Origin: Hyphomicrobiales bacterium | GTDB lineage: Bacteria > Pseudomonadota > Alphaproteobacteria > Rickettsiales > JACKKO01 | Length of the DNA: 64,000 nt | NCBI GenBank assembly: GCA_024236395.1 | Contig: JACKKO010000001.1 | Coordinates: 248,001 to 312,000 of the forward strand | Direction of reading: 5' to 3' | In this document: one piece after another, positions 15,477 through 24,173 of the stretch | How the letters are laid out: the number at the start of each line of letters is the position of its first letter | How positions within the stretch are numbered: position 1 is the first letter of the stretch | Made by a program: the position numbers and the translations under genes | The notes under the pieces: generated by a model | The model's input: only the letters and a program-made list of their open reading frames with translations | Databases searched by the model: none | What the model was told of the DNA's origin: nothing

Positions 15477-17555
15477 ATGACGCAAATTGCATGGGCAATT
15501 ATAGGGTGTGGGTTTTTCGCCCTTGCCTACGGCATTGTCGCCACCCGCTCCATTTTGGCAGCGGATGCTGGCAATAAACGAATGCAGGAAGTGGCCGGTG
15601 CCATCCAGGAGGGTGCCACGGCGTATCTGAACCGCCAATACCGGGCAATCGGCATCGTTGGTATCGTGATCTTCGTATTACTGGGCCTGAAGCTGGGCTG
15701 GTATGTAGGCATTGGCTTCCTGATTGGTTCGGTGCTTTCCGGGGTCGCCGGGTATATCGGGATGAATATTTCGGTGCGCGGGAACGTACGGACGGCAGAA
15801 GCTGCACGTAAGGGGCTGCAGGCTGCGTTGGATGTGGCGTTCAAATCCGGTGCCATTACCGGGCTGCTGGTGGTGGGCCTGGGGATTATCGGGGTGACGG
15901 GGTATTACCTGTTCCTGTCCCAGTCGGATCTGCCGCAACGCACGGTACTGGAAGCGCTGGTGGCGCTATCATTTGGTGCCTCGCTGATTTCTATCTTCGC
16001 CCGTTTGGGTGGAGGTATCTTCACCAAAGGTGCCGACGTAGGTGCTGACCTGGTGGGGAAAGTGGAAGCCGGTATCCCGGAAGATGATCCGCGTAACCCG
16101 GCGGTGATTGCCGATAACGTGGGTGATAACGTGGGTGACTGTGCCGGTATGGCCGCTGACCTGTTTGAAACCTATGCCGTGACAATGGTGGCCACCATGC
16201 TGCTGGCCGCAATTTCCTTTGGTGGGGATGTGCAGGATGCGTTCCTGATCTACCCGCTGGCGATTGGTGGTCTGTGTATCGTCGCTTCGGTCATCGGGAC
16301 GTTCTTTGTACGTCTGGGTGGTGGTGAGAATATCATGGGTGCCCTTTATAAAGGGTTCATCTGGACGGCAGTGCTTTCCGCAGTGCTGATTGCCGGGTTC
16401 ACGCATTATTTGCTGGGCTTTGGTACGGAGTTCTCCACGGCCACGCACCTGTTTACGGGTCAGGATGTCTATTACTGCTCATTGGCGGGGCTGGTGATTA
16501 CCGGACTGCTGATATGGGTCACCGAGTACTATACCTCCACGGAGTACCGCCCGGTGCGTAGCGTGGCAAAAGCTTCTGAAGCAGGCCATGCCACGAACGT
16601 CATTCAAGGGCTGGCCGTATCGCTGGAGGCCACCGCGCTGCCGGTGATTATTATCTGTGCCGGGATTATTGTAACCTATCTGCTGTGCGGGGTTTTCGGG
16701 ATTGCGATTGCCGCAACCACGATGCTGGCACTGGCGGGTATGGTGGTGGCACTGGATGCCTATGGCCCAGTGACAGACAATGCAGGTGGGATTGCCGAAA
16801 TGTCTGAACTGCCGGCCGATGTCCGTAAAACCACGGATGCGCTGGACGCGGTGGGGAATACCACCAAAGCGGTAACCAAGGGTTATGCCATTGGTTCTGC
16901 CGGTCTGGCGGCGCTGGTGCTGTTTGCGGCCTATACGGAAGATCTGAAGCACTATTTCCCGGATCTGAATGTGCGTTTTGAACTGAATGACCCGTATGTG
17001 GTGATTGGTCTGTTTATCGGTGGTCTGCTGCCGTACCTGTTTGGTGCGATGGGTATGATGGCCGTGGGCCGTGCTGCCGCTTCCGTGGTGATGGAAGTAC
17101 GCCGCCAGTTCAAGGAAATCAAAGGCATCATGCAAGGCAAAGCCAAGCCGGAATACGGCCGTGCTGTGGATATGCTGACCAAAGCCGCGATTAAGGAGAT
17201 GATCCTGCCGTCGCTGCTGCCGGTGGTTGTCCCGGTGGTACTGTACTTCGTGATTGCCTCGTTTGCAGGCCAGGAAGCAGCCTTTGCTGCGCTGGGTGCC
17301 ATGCTGCTGGGGATCATCGTGACGGGGCTGTTTGTAGCGCTGTCCATGACGTCTGGCGGTGGTGCCTGGGATAATGCCAAGAAATACATCGAAGATGGTA
17401 ATTTCGGTGGTAAAGGTTCCGAAGCCCATAAAGCAGCCGTCACCGGGGATACGGTGGGCGATCCGTACAAAGATACGGCTGGCCCGGCGATCAACCCGAT
17501 GATCAAGATTGCCAATATCGTGGCGATCCTACTGCTGGCGCTGCTGGCACACTAA
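15477..17555 (+). CDS. hppA: K+-insensitive H+-translocating pyrophosphatase
   Basis: Membrane pump that uses pyrophosphate hydrolysis to move protons. It has 692 residues and about 16 hydrophobic segments. The substrate loop DVGADLVGKVEAGIPEDDPR near residue 182 and the acidic cluster DNVGDNVGDCAGMAADLFE near 207 are intact; the C-terminal acidic site is GDTVGDPYKDTAGPAINP near 660. In the cation-selectivity segment GNTTKAVTKGYAIGSA the first Lys marks the K+-independent class (the K+-dependent class has Ala there). GGGGG precedes the ATG by five bases. A strong terminator follows. Confidence 0.96.
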   Translation: MTQIAWAIIGCGFFALAYGIVATRSILAADAGNKRMQEVAGAIQEGATAYLNRQYRAIGIVGIVIFVLLGLKLGWYVGIGFLIGSVLSGVAGYIGMNISVRGNVRTAEAARKGLQAALDVAFKSGAITGLLVVGLGIIGVTGYYLFLSQSDLPQRTVLEALVALSFGASLISIFARLGGGIFTKGADVGADLVGKVEAGIPEDDPRNPAVIADNVGDNVGDCAGMAADLFETYAVTMVATMLLAAISFGGDVQDAFLIYPLAIGGLCIVASVIGTFFVRLGGGENIMGALYKGFIWTAVLSAVLIAGFTHYLLGFGTEFSTATHLFTGQDVYYCSLAGLVITGLLIWVTEYYTSTEYRPVRSVAKASEAGHATNVIQGLAVSLEATALPVIIICAGIIVTYLLCGVFGIAIAATTMLALAGMVVALDAYGPVTDNAGGIAEMSELPADVRKTTDALDAVGNTTKAVTKGYAIGSAGLAALVLFAAYTEDLKHYFPDLNVRFELNDPYVVIGLFIGGLLPYLFGAMGMMAVGRAAASVVMEVRRQFKEIKGIMQGKAKPEYGRAVDMLTKAAIKEMILPSLLPVVVPVVLYFVIASFAGQEAAFAALGAMLLGIIVTGLFVALSMTSGGGAWDNAKKYIEDGNFGGKGSEAHKAAVTGDTVGDPYKDTAGPAINPMIKIANIVAILLLALLAH

Positions 17556-17578
17556 TCACGGGAAGCTGTGAAAACGAA

Positions 17579-17606
17579 AAGGCCGGGGATTCCCCGGCCT
17601 TTTTTA
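17579..17606 (+). terminator. Rho-independent terminator of hppA
   Basis: AAGGCCGGGG at 17579-17588 pairs with CCCCGGCCTT across a two- to four-base loop and is followed by T6. It lies about 25 bases after the hppA stop. Confidence 0.92.
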
Positions 17607-17628
17607 TGCCATAAAAAATTTAATACCT

Positions 17629-17817
17629 TTAATGCCCGCCGGAGACAGCCCCTTCTGATGTATTCAGAACAAACTTGCGATCACAATACGGGCATTCCAC
17701 AAACCCTTTGGCAGGGTCAATCTTCAGGTAAACCCGTGGATGCCCTAGTGCCGGGCCATTGCCTTCACAGGCGATTTCTGATTGGGCGACTTCGATAATT
17801 TCCGGTGCTTCCCGCAT
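17629..17817 (-). CDS. Zinc-finger domain protein (NDUFS6-like, zf-CHCC)
   Basis: A 62-residue protein with the CHCC zinc pattern. The visible ligands are Cys in IACEGN, His in LGHPRVYL, and the Cys pair in VECPYCDRKF. This domain is the C-terminal part of mitochondrial complex I subunit NDUFS6 (13 kDa), and stand-alone copies are typical of alphaproteobacteria. A role in complex I assembly or as an accessory subunit is inferred. It is divergent from queE, with the two starts about 80 bases apart. Confidence 0.88.
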   Translation of the reverse strand: MREAPEIIEVAQSEIACEGNGPALGHPRVYLKIDPAKGFVECPYCDRKFVLNTSEGAVSGGH

Positions 17818-17895
17818 GAAACTGGTATTTTCCTTATGCTTATGTTAGTGCATAGGTACGCGGGAATGCCCGTGTTTGTCAACAGGGTTAATGCA

Positions 17896-18558
17896 ATGTT
17901 TGGGACAAATCCAATCCGCAAGCCGGTCAAAGGGGGCGGGCAGGTGCTGGAGGTACAGGAAATCTTTGCCACCGTGCAGGGTGAAGGCCCACGTGCGGGG
18001 GAGCCTTCGGTGTTTGTACGGCTTGGGGGATGCAATCTGGCCTGCCACTTCTGTGATACGGAGTTTGAATCCTATCAGCCTATGCCGTTGGATGGGGTGG
18101 TTGCCCAGGTGGAAGCGCTGGCCGAGGACGGGAGCCGTCTGGTAGTGCTGACCGGTGGCGAACCTTTCCGGCAGGAGATTGGCCCGTTATGTGATGCGTT
18201 GTTAGAAAAGGGCTATAGTGTGCAGATTGAAACCAACGGTACCTTGTTCCGGCCGCTGGATGCGCGCGTGGAGATTGTGTGTTCGCCCAAGGCATCCCAT
18301 GGAACATATCATGCATTACGCCCCGATGTGCTGGCGCGTGCGACGGCATTGAAATTCATCGTTTCTGCAGGCGATGCCGCCTATAGTATGATTCCGGAGG
18401 TGGGGCAGGCGCAGCATCACACCCCGGTGTATGTCCAGCCAATGGATGAGCAATGCCCGGATAAAAACGCAGCCAATCTGGCGTATGCCCTGGCGCTTGC
18501 TGAACGCAGCGGGAATAAGGTATCGTTGCAGCTGCATAAATATTTCGGGATCGATTGA
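17896..18558 (+). CDS. queE: 7-carboxy-7-deazaguanine synthase (radical SAM)
   Basis: Queuosine precursor pathway: converts 6-carboxy-tetrahydropterin to CDG. The radical SAM cluster motif is CNLACHFC (CxxxCxxC) near residue 45, followed by DTEFESY. LTGGEPF near 85 is the SAM-binding GGE motif. The family N terminus MFGTNPIRKP starts at the ATG at 17896, with AGGG eight bases upstream; the frame is open further upstream to 17782 but that part is not family-like. It has 220 residues. The stop overlaps the queC start as TGATG. Confidence 0.93.
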   Translation: MFGTNPIRKPVKGGGQVLEVQEIFATVQGEGPRAGEPSVFVRLGGCNLACHFCDTEFESYQPMPLDGVVAQVEALAEDGSRLVVLTGGEPFRQEIGPLCDALLEKGYSVQIETNGTLFRPLDARVEIVCSPKASHGTYHALRPDVLARATALKFIVSAGDAAYSMIPEVGQAQHHTPVYVQPMDEQCPDKNAANLAYALALAERSGNKVSLQLHKYFGID

Positions 18559-19262
18559 TGCAACTCCCCCAAACCAAAAAAGCGATTGTGTTGCTCTCCG
18601 GCGGGCTTGATTCAGCAACCACGCTAGCGATTGCCCAATCACAGGGGTTTTCTGCCTTTGCGCTCAGTTTTTCCTATGGCCAGAGGCATACGGTGGAGCT
18701 GGAGTTTGCGCAGTTGCAGGCGGAAAGCCGGGGAGTGGTGCGCCATATGGTGGTGCCGATCGATTTGCGGCTCTTTGGCGGCTCGGCGCTGACCGATGAT
18801 ATTGCCGTGCCCAAGCATCGCAGTATGCATGAAATCGGGCAGAAAATCCCGGTGACGTATGTGCCTGCTCGTAATACGATTTTTCTTTCCTTTGCACTGG
18901 CCTATGCGGAGTCTATTGGGTCTAACGATATATTATTCCTTGGGGTGAATGCACTGGATTATAGCGGCTACCTGATTTGCCGGCCGGAATATATCCATGC
19001 CTTTGAGCATCTGGCCAATTTAGCGACCGCTGCCGGGGTGGGGGGTAAGAAAATGACGATCCATGCCCCGCTCATTAAGCTCAGTAAAGCCGATATCATC
19101 AAGAAAGGACTGGCACTGGGGGTGGATTATGCGCGTACGCTCAGTTGTTATGACCCGGTGGAACATAAGGCCTGTGGTTATTGTGATGCGTGTCAGCTGC
19201 GCTTAAAGGGGTTTGCCGAGAACCAGTCTCAGGACCCGGCGGAGTATATCAGCCTCAATTAG
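18558..19262 (+). CDS. queC: 7-cyano-7-deazaguanine synthase QueC
   Basis: ATP-dependent ligase that converts CDG to preQ0 in queuosine synthesis. The PP-loop AIVLLSGGLDSATT is at residues 9-22. The C-terminal zinc site is SCYDP followed by CGYCDACQLR (C-x-n-C-x2-C-x2-C). It has 234 residues. The ATG at 18558 overlaps the queE stop; a TTG three bases upstream is a less likely start. queE-queC form an operon. Confidence 0.95.
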   Translation: MQLPQTKKAIVLLSGGLDSATTLAIAQSQGFSAFALSFSYGQRHTVELEFAQLQAESRGVVRHMVVPIDLRLFGGSALTDDIAVPKHRSMHEIGQKIPVTYVPARNTIFLSFALAYAESIGSNDILFLGVNALDYSGYLICRPEYIHAFEHLANLATAAGVGGKKMTIHAPLIKLSKADIIKKGLALGVDYARTLSCYDPVEHKACGYCDACQLRLKGFAENQSQDPAEYISLN

Positions 19263-19564
19263 CCATACTACCGCCGGACCGTCCCTACTGCCTGTAAGGA
19301 AACCTGGAGGAGGAAATACGATAATCCTGAATCATGTCTGTTATTCTAACGGTGCAATGATTGTGCGCCACCTTTATAAATTAGCATAAAATTAATAACA
19401 TGACCAGACGCTATGTGCATTTATTTATGGGGAATGCCGTTCTAAACCAGATTGTTCTCCATAAGCCAGAATGGGGCTTTCTTGCATTTATATTTGCGCT
19501 TTTAGCCATTCTGGGGTAAAAGCAGCCCGCACCGGGAAAATCCGCAACCATAAAAGGATGTATT
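19263..19564. other. Intergenic region before aspS, with a possible 39-codon reading frame
   Basis: No recognised gene. A short frame at 19400-19519 (+) would encode a 39-residue peptide beginning MTRRYVHLFMGNAV and ending in a hydrophobic stretch (FLAFIFALLAILG), as small membrane proteins do, but it has no Shine-Dalgarno or fitting -10 box. A 9-bp inverted repeat (CCAGAATGG / CCATTCTGG) spans its second half, which could instead be part of a structured leader or small RNA. The aspS Shine-Dalgarno AAGGA is at the right end. Confidence 0.3.
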
Positions 19565-21388
19565 ATGCACCCCTATCGTACCCATACCTGCAACGCACTG
19601 CGTAAAAGTGATGTAGATCAGGCGGTTAAGCTTTCGGGATGGGTTCACCGCCGCCGTGACCACGGGGGGTTGTTGTTTATTGATATTCGTGATCATTATG
19701 GGATTACCCAGCTGGTCTTTACCGATCAGTCACCATTTCTGGAGGACGCCACCCACACCAGCTATGAAAGCGTGATTACCATCACAGGGAAAGTGGTGGA
19801 ACGGGCGGCAGAAGCGGTGAATACCACGCTGGATACCGGTGAGATTGAAGTGGTGGTGGAAAACTTCAAGGTGGAATCATCGGCGGAAATGCTGCCGCTG
19901 CAGGTATACGGGGATCAGGAATACCCGGAACATACCCGCCTGACCTATCGTTTCCTGGATCTGCGCCGGGAGAAAATGCACCGTAATATTGTACTACGCT
20001 CGGCGATTATTTCATCCCTGCGCCGTCGCATGACCGAGGCCGGGTTCATGGAGTTCCAGACGCCGATCCTAACCAGCAGCTCCCCGGAAGGAGCACGGGA
20101 TTACCTGGTGCCGAGCAGGGTGCATCCGGGGAAATTTTATGCCCTGCCGCAAGCCCCGCAACAGTTCAAGCAATTGCTGATGGTGTCCGGGTTTGACCGT
20201 TATTTTCAGATTGCTCCCTGTTTCCGTGATGAAGATGCCCGTGCCGACCGCAGCCCAGGGGAATTCTATCAGCTGGATATTGAAATGTCCTACGTGACGC
20301 AGGAAGATGTGTTCGCGGCCATTGAGCCAATCCTTCACGGGGTGTTTGAGGAATTTGCCGAGAAAGACTGGAAAGTCACCCCGGCACCCTTCCCCCGGAT
20401 CCCCTATGCCGAAGCCATGCTGAAATATGGGTGTGATAAGCCGGATCTGCGGAATCCGATCCTGATATCGGACGTTTCCGAGGTATTCCGGGGTTCGGAT
20501 TTTAACCTGTTTGCCAAGCTGGTGGAGAAGGGACTGGTGGTGCGTGCGATTCCGGCACCGGGAACTGCCTCTCAGCCGCGCAGCTTCTTCGATCGCATGA
20601 ATGAATGGGCGCGCAGCGAAATGAATGCGCCTGGGCTAGGCTATATCATTTTTGCCGAGGAGTCGGCGAAAGGGCCGATCGCCGATAAGTTGACACTGGA
20701 ACGCCTGGAAAAGCTGAAAGAACTAACCGGTGTCAACACCGGGGATGCGATCTTCTTTGCGGCCGGCAGTGAGGCCGATGCCGCTTCACTGGCCGGGCAG
20801 GCACGTACCAAGCTGGGGGTGGATTTGGATCTGCTGGAGAAAAACAGCTTCCGCTTCTGCTGGGTGACCGATTTCCCGTATTTTGAATGGAACGAAGACG
20901 AAAAGAAAATCGATTTCAGCCATAACCCGTTCTCCATGCCAGCCGGTGGTCTGGAGGCATTGCAAAAGGCCACAAGCAACGAAGAACTGCTGAAGATTCT
21001 GGCGTACCAGTACGATATCGTCTGCAACGGGGTGGAGCTTTCCAGCGGGGCGATCCGGAATCATCGTCCGGATATTATGTACAAAGCCTTTGATATTTGT
21101 GGTTACCCGGCTTCCGTGGTGGATGAGAAATTTGGCGGAATGATCCGTGCGTTTAAATACGGGGCACCGCCGCACGGCGGGATCGCACCGGGGGTAGACC
21201 GTATCGTGATGCTGCTGGCCAACGAGCCGAATATCCGTGAGATCATTGCCTTCCCGATGAATCAGCAGGCGGAGGATTTGCTGATGAGTGCGCCAAGCAC
21301 CGTGGATCAGGTGCGGTTGAACGAGTTGCATCTGCTGCTTTCGGCCAAGGCCCGTGAAGCATTGGAAGCTGCCAAAGGTGACGCCTAA
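19565..21388 (+). CDS. aspS: Aspartyl-tRNA synthetase, probably non-discriminating
   Basis: Class II aaRS of bacterial type with 607 residues. An OB-fold anticodon domain (WVHRRRDHGG at 26-35, then LLFIDIRDHYG) is followed by the catalytic core: motif 2 around PCFRDEDARADRSPGEFYQ near 222, the bacterial GAD insertion, and motif 3 GGIAPGVDRIVMLL near 540. His33 in RRRDHGG corresponds to His31 of the Pseudomonas-type enzyme, a mark of AspRSs that also charge tRNA-Asn; E. coli has Leu there. This would require GatCAB elsewhere in the genome. AAGGA lies 8 bases before the ATG. It is convergent with priA, with a 2-base gap. Confidence 0.95.
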   Translation: MHPYRTHTCNALRKSDVDQAVKLSGWVHRRRDHGGLLFIDIRDHYGITQLVFTDQSPFLEDATHTSYESVITITGKVVERAAEAVNTTLDTGEIEVVVENFKVESSAEMLPLQVYGDQEYPEHTRLTYRFLDLRREKMHRNIVLRSAIISSLRRRMTEAGFMEFQTPILTSSSPEGARDYLVPSRVHPGKFYALPQAPQQFKQLLMVSGFDRYFQIAPCFRDEDARADRSPGEFYQLDIEMSYVTQEDVFAAIEPILHGVFEEFAEKDWKVTPAPFPRIPYAEAMLKYGCDKPDLRNPILISDVSEVFRGSDFNLFAKLVEKGLVVRAIPAPGTASQPRSFFDRMNEWARSEMNAPGLGYIIFAEESAKGPIADKLTLERLEKLKELTGVNTGDAIFFAAGSEADAASLAGQARTKLGVDLDLLEKNSFRFCWVTDFPYFEWNEDEKKIDFSHNPFSMPAGGLEALQKATSNEELLKILAYQYDIVCNGVELSSGAIRNHRPDIMYKAFDICGYPASVVDEKFGGMIRAFKYGAPPHGGIAPGVDRIVMLLANEPNIREIIAFPMNQQAEDLLMSAPSTVDQVRLNELHLLLSAKAREALEAAKGDA

Positions 21389-21390
21389 GC

Positions 21391-23550
21391 TCACATAAAA
21401 TTATACGGGTCGATATCCACTTTCACCCGGACGCTGCTGGGTATAGTGGCGTGATCCAGCCATTGCTGCACGTATTTCTGAATCGGGAACCGCCGTGTGG
21501 CATGCACCAGGAACCGGTACCGGTAAAGCCCGCGTAAGCGGAACATCGGGGCCGGAGCCGGACCCAGCACGCGCACACCCTTGGCAGCGGGGACATGTTT
21601 TGCCAGTTCCCGTGCGGTTTGGGAAATTGTGGCCTCTGTTTTACCAGAAAGAATAATAGCGGCCAACCTGCCATAAGGCGGCATATTAGTGTGTTCCCGG
21701 CGGGATTGCTCGGCCTCCAGAAACTGTTCGCGGGCATGGTGTGCCAGCGCATCCAGCAACGGGCTTTCCGGGCAAAAGCTCTGGATATAGACCTGTCCTG
21801 GTAAATGGGCGCGTCCTGCCCGCCCGGCCACCTGATGCAATAGCTGGTAGGCCCGTTCGGTAGCGCGCAGATCGCTGCCTTCCAGCCCGGCATCGCCGTC
21901 AATAATTCCTACCAGTGTCAAATGCGGGAAATGGTGCCCCTTGGCCACCATCTGCGTGCCGATAATAATATCAACCTTCTGGTTCAGTATATCTTCCACA
22001 ATATGATCCGGGCCGTCCGTTTCGCTGGTTGTGTCACTGGTCATCACAGCTACCCGGGCTTCCGGGAAGTGTTTCCTTACCTCTTCTTCCAGCCGTTCCA
22101 CGCCGGGGCCGCAGGGCGTCAGGCTCTCTGTGGTGCCGCAGGATGGACAGGAGGCCGGAATGACGTTATTATAGCCGCAATGATGGCAAAGTAACTGCCC
22201 ATCACGTTTGTGCGCAACCAGCCAGGCCGAGCATTCCGGACACTGGAAGCGGTGGCCACAGGCCCGGCACAGCACCAGCGGGGCATAACCACGGCGGTTG
22301 AGGTACAGCAGCACCTGCTCGTTACGGGCCAGCGTATCGGTGATCGCGGCTTGCAATGGGGCGGAAATCCACTGGTCGGTGGGCAATGGGTGCTGACGCA
22401 GGTCAATAATATGGATATCGGGCAACTCAGCAGTGCCATGGCGCTCCGGCAGATGCAAATACCGGTATTTTCCCTGCTGCACATTATAGAGCGTTTCCAG
22501 TGACGGGGTGGCAGAAACCAGTATCACCGGGAACTGGCCGATATGCCCCCGCGCTACAGCCATATCCCGCCCATGATACACCACGCCATCTTCCTGCTTA
22601 TAGGCAGCTTCATGCTCTTCATCCACTACAATTAGTCCCAGCCGGGGATAGGGCAAAAACAGGGCGGAGCGGGCACCTACTACCAGCGAGGCGTTTCCGG
22701 TGGCAAGGGCACGCCAGGTTTTGCGGCGCTGGGCGGGCGTCAGCCCGGAATGCCAGAGTACCGGGGTTTCGCCGAAACGTTTCCGGAACCGCTTAATCAA
22801 CTGGGCGGTTAATGCTATTTCCGGTACCAGCACCAATGCCTGTTTGCCTTTTTTCAGTGCAGCATCAATGGCTTCAAAATAAACTTCGGTTTTTCCGGAA
22901 CCGGTAACCCCTTCCAGCAACGTAGTGCCGGGAGTGCCTTTGGTAACTTCTGCGGCTAAGGTGGCGGCAGCGCTTTCCTGCTCCCCGGAGAGAGTCACCG
23001 GGGAGGGGACAGAAACCGGTGGCACCTGGCGTTCCGGCAGGGGGGTGGGGATAAGTAATCCTGCTTTGACCATCACCCGCACAATACCGGGGGAAACCCC
23101 GGCTTTTTCTGCCAGTTCCCGCGTGGTGGCAGGGGTGGTGGCAACGCTCAGCACTTTTTGCCGTGCGGCGGTGGTATCGGGTGGGTTCTCAGCGGCAATA
23201 TAGCCCATTTGGGGTGGTTCTGCCTTCAGTGCGGCGGTGGCACTGAGGGTCATCGCCAGCACATTACCCAGCGGCGCCATGGTATAACCGGCCACCCAGG
23301 CAAGATATTCTCTGAAATCAGGCGTATAGGGTGGAAGATCATAACATTTCTGAATGGATTTAAGCTTCTGGGGGGAAATATCCCCTTCTGCCGCACCCCA
23401 GATGATGCCGGGCAGGGTTTCCCGCCCGAAGGGGACCTGGACCACGTGCCCAAGATCTAGCTCCATCGTATCAGGCACCCGGTAATCAAAAGGCTGGTCA
23501 ACTGCCCTTGGAACCAAGATGCTAACATTATTAGGTGATTTCTCAATCAT
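21391..23550 (-). CDS. priA: Primosomal helicase PriA
   Basis: 3'-to-5' DNA helicase that restarts stalled replication forks. It has 719 residues: an N-terminal DNA-binding domain, Walker A GVTGSGKTEVY near 213, the DEEH box VVDEEHEAAYKQE near 310, and a zinc-binding region with Cys pairs (CRACGHRFQCPEC, then CHHCGY and CPSC) near 430-470. Motifs V and VI follow (GTQMVAKGHHF; HQVAGRAGRAHLPG). The start is ATG 23550 without Shine-Dalgarno; a palindromic TATATA seven bases upstream suggests a leaderless transcript shared with the divergent ORFan. Confidence 0.95.
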   Translation of the reverse strand: MIEKSPNNVSILVPRAVDQPFDYRVPDTMELDLGHVVQVPFGRETLPGIIWGAAEGDISPQKLKSIQKCYDLPPYTPDFREYLAWVAGYTMAPLGNVLAMTLSATAALKAEPPQMGYIAAENPPDTTAARQKVLSVATTPATTRELAEKAGVSPGIVRVMVKAGLLIPTPLPERQVPPVSVPSPVTLSGEQESAAATLAAEVTKGTPGTTLLEGVTGSGKTEVYFEAIDAALKKGKQALVLVPEIALTAQLIKRFRKRFGETPVLWHSGLTPAQRRKTWRALATGNASLVVGARSALFLPYPRLGLIVVDEEHEAAYKQEDGVVYHGRDMAVARGHIGQFPVILVSATPSLETLYNVQQGKYRYLHLPERHGTAELPDIHIIDLRQHPLPTDQWISAPLQAAITDTLARNEQVLLYLNRRGYAPLVLCRACGHRFQCPECSAWLVAHKRDGQLLCHHCGYNNVIPASCPSCGTTESLTPCGPGVERLEEEVRKHFPEARVAVMTSDTTSETDGPDHIVEDILNQKVDIIIGTQMVAKGHHFPHLTLVGIIDGDAGLEGSDLRATERAYQLLHQVAGRAGRAHLPGQVYIQSFCPESPLLDALAHHAREQFLEAEQSRREHTNMPPYGRLAAIILSGKTEATISQTARELAKHVPAAKGVRVLGPAPAPMFRLRGLYRYRFLVHATRRFPIQKYVQQWLDHATIPSSVRVKVDIDPYNFM

Positions 23551-23557
23551 TTAGGTG

Positions 23558-23563
23558 TATATA
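23558..23563. promoter_or_regulatory. Shared palindromic -10 box between priA and the divergent ORFan
   Basis: TATATA lies six bases before the rightward ATG at 23570 and seven bases before the leftward priA ATG at 23550. Being self-complementary, it can serve as -10 in both directions; neither gene has a Shine-Dalgarno and no good -35 box is evident. Confidence 0.35.
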
Positions 23564-23569
23564 CCGTTT

Positions 23570-24103
23570 ATGGCGAATGGTGAGACTAGTAAAAAAATAA
23601 CGCGCCCTTATACTAGCGGGGACAATCTTAATAAGAAAGTGATCTCTGAAATAGACCACCATAATCCTTATGGAATTATGATGCTGGTACAAACCTATGA
23701 AACTAACCAGGTATTGGGAGAAAGTAGCATAGAAAACAGTGACATGAGATTAAGACGTAGATATAGAACTACTGGTAAAATGCACAATCAAAAGAGTTCT
23801 TTACCAGTAGTTGAGATCCATGTTGAGGCCAGAGAACCATGGCAGCGTTATGATCTTACAAGGATTGTGGATGCAATGACTGATTTCTATAGGGGGAGCG
23901 GTCAGAAAACACCAGTTTCACTCATCATAGGCGGCCAGACCTTTGTGGAATTTCATAGTTCAGATACACCCCAGCAAGTACCGGATGTACATAATACCGG
24001 AAGGCTAATATGTAGGGGGATGACATTAGAGCAGGTTGCGGAGGCTCTAAAGTTGAATATTCTTACTACAGTAACGCAATCCCTACCGACTAGATCCCGT
24101 TAA
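23570..24103 (+). CDS. Hypothetical protein, AT-rich ORFan
   Basis: Not recognised. A 177-residue soluble protein starting MANGETSKK; a GTG at 23555 would add five residues. The N-terminal third is polar and basic, and the middle is beta-rich (SLPVVEIHVEAREPWQ and TPVSLIIGGQTFVEF) with a helix at RIVDAMTDFYRG. There are no cysteine clusters, membrane segments or known catalytic motifs. The DNA is visibly richer in A and T than its neighbours priA and the transaldolase gene, which suggests weaker selection or later acquisition. It is expressed divergently from priA. Confidence 0.6.
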   Translation: MANGETSKKITRPYTSGDNLNKKVISEIDHHNPYGIMMLVQTYETNQVLGESSIENSDMRLRRRYRTTGKMHNQKSSLPVVEIHVEAREPWQRYDLTRIVDAMTDFYRGSGQKTPVSLIIGGQTFVEFHSSDTPQQVPDVHNTGRLICRGMTLEQVAEALKLNILTTVTQSLPTRSR

Positions 24104-24173
24104 AATAGCTTTCTTTTTCCCAGGTAATGGCTAGTATCACTGTCAATATATGGACGGATACGGGGAGTAAACC

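Noticed and set aside
16479..17429. A 316-residue reverse-strand frame inside hppA
   Set aside because: It is rich in His, Arg and Gln, as expected from antisense of a membrane-protein gene; hppA is complete and canonical on the other strand.
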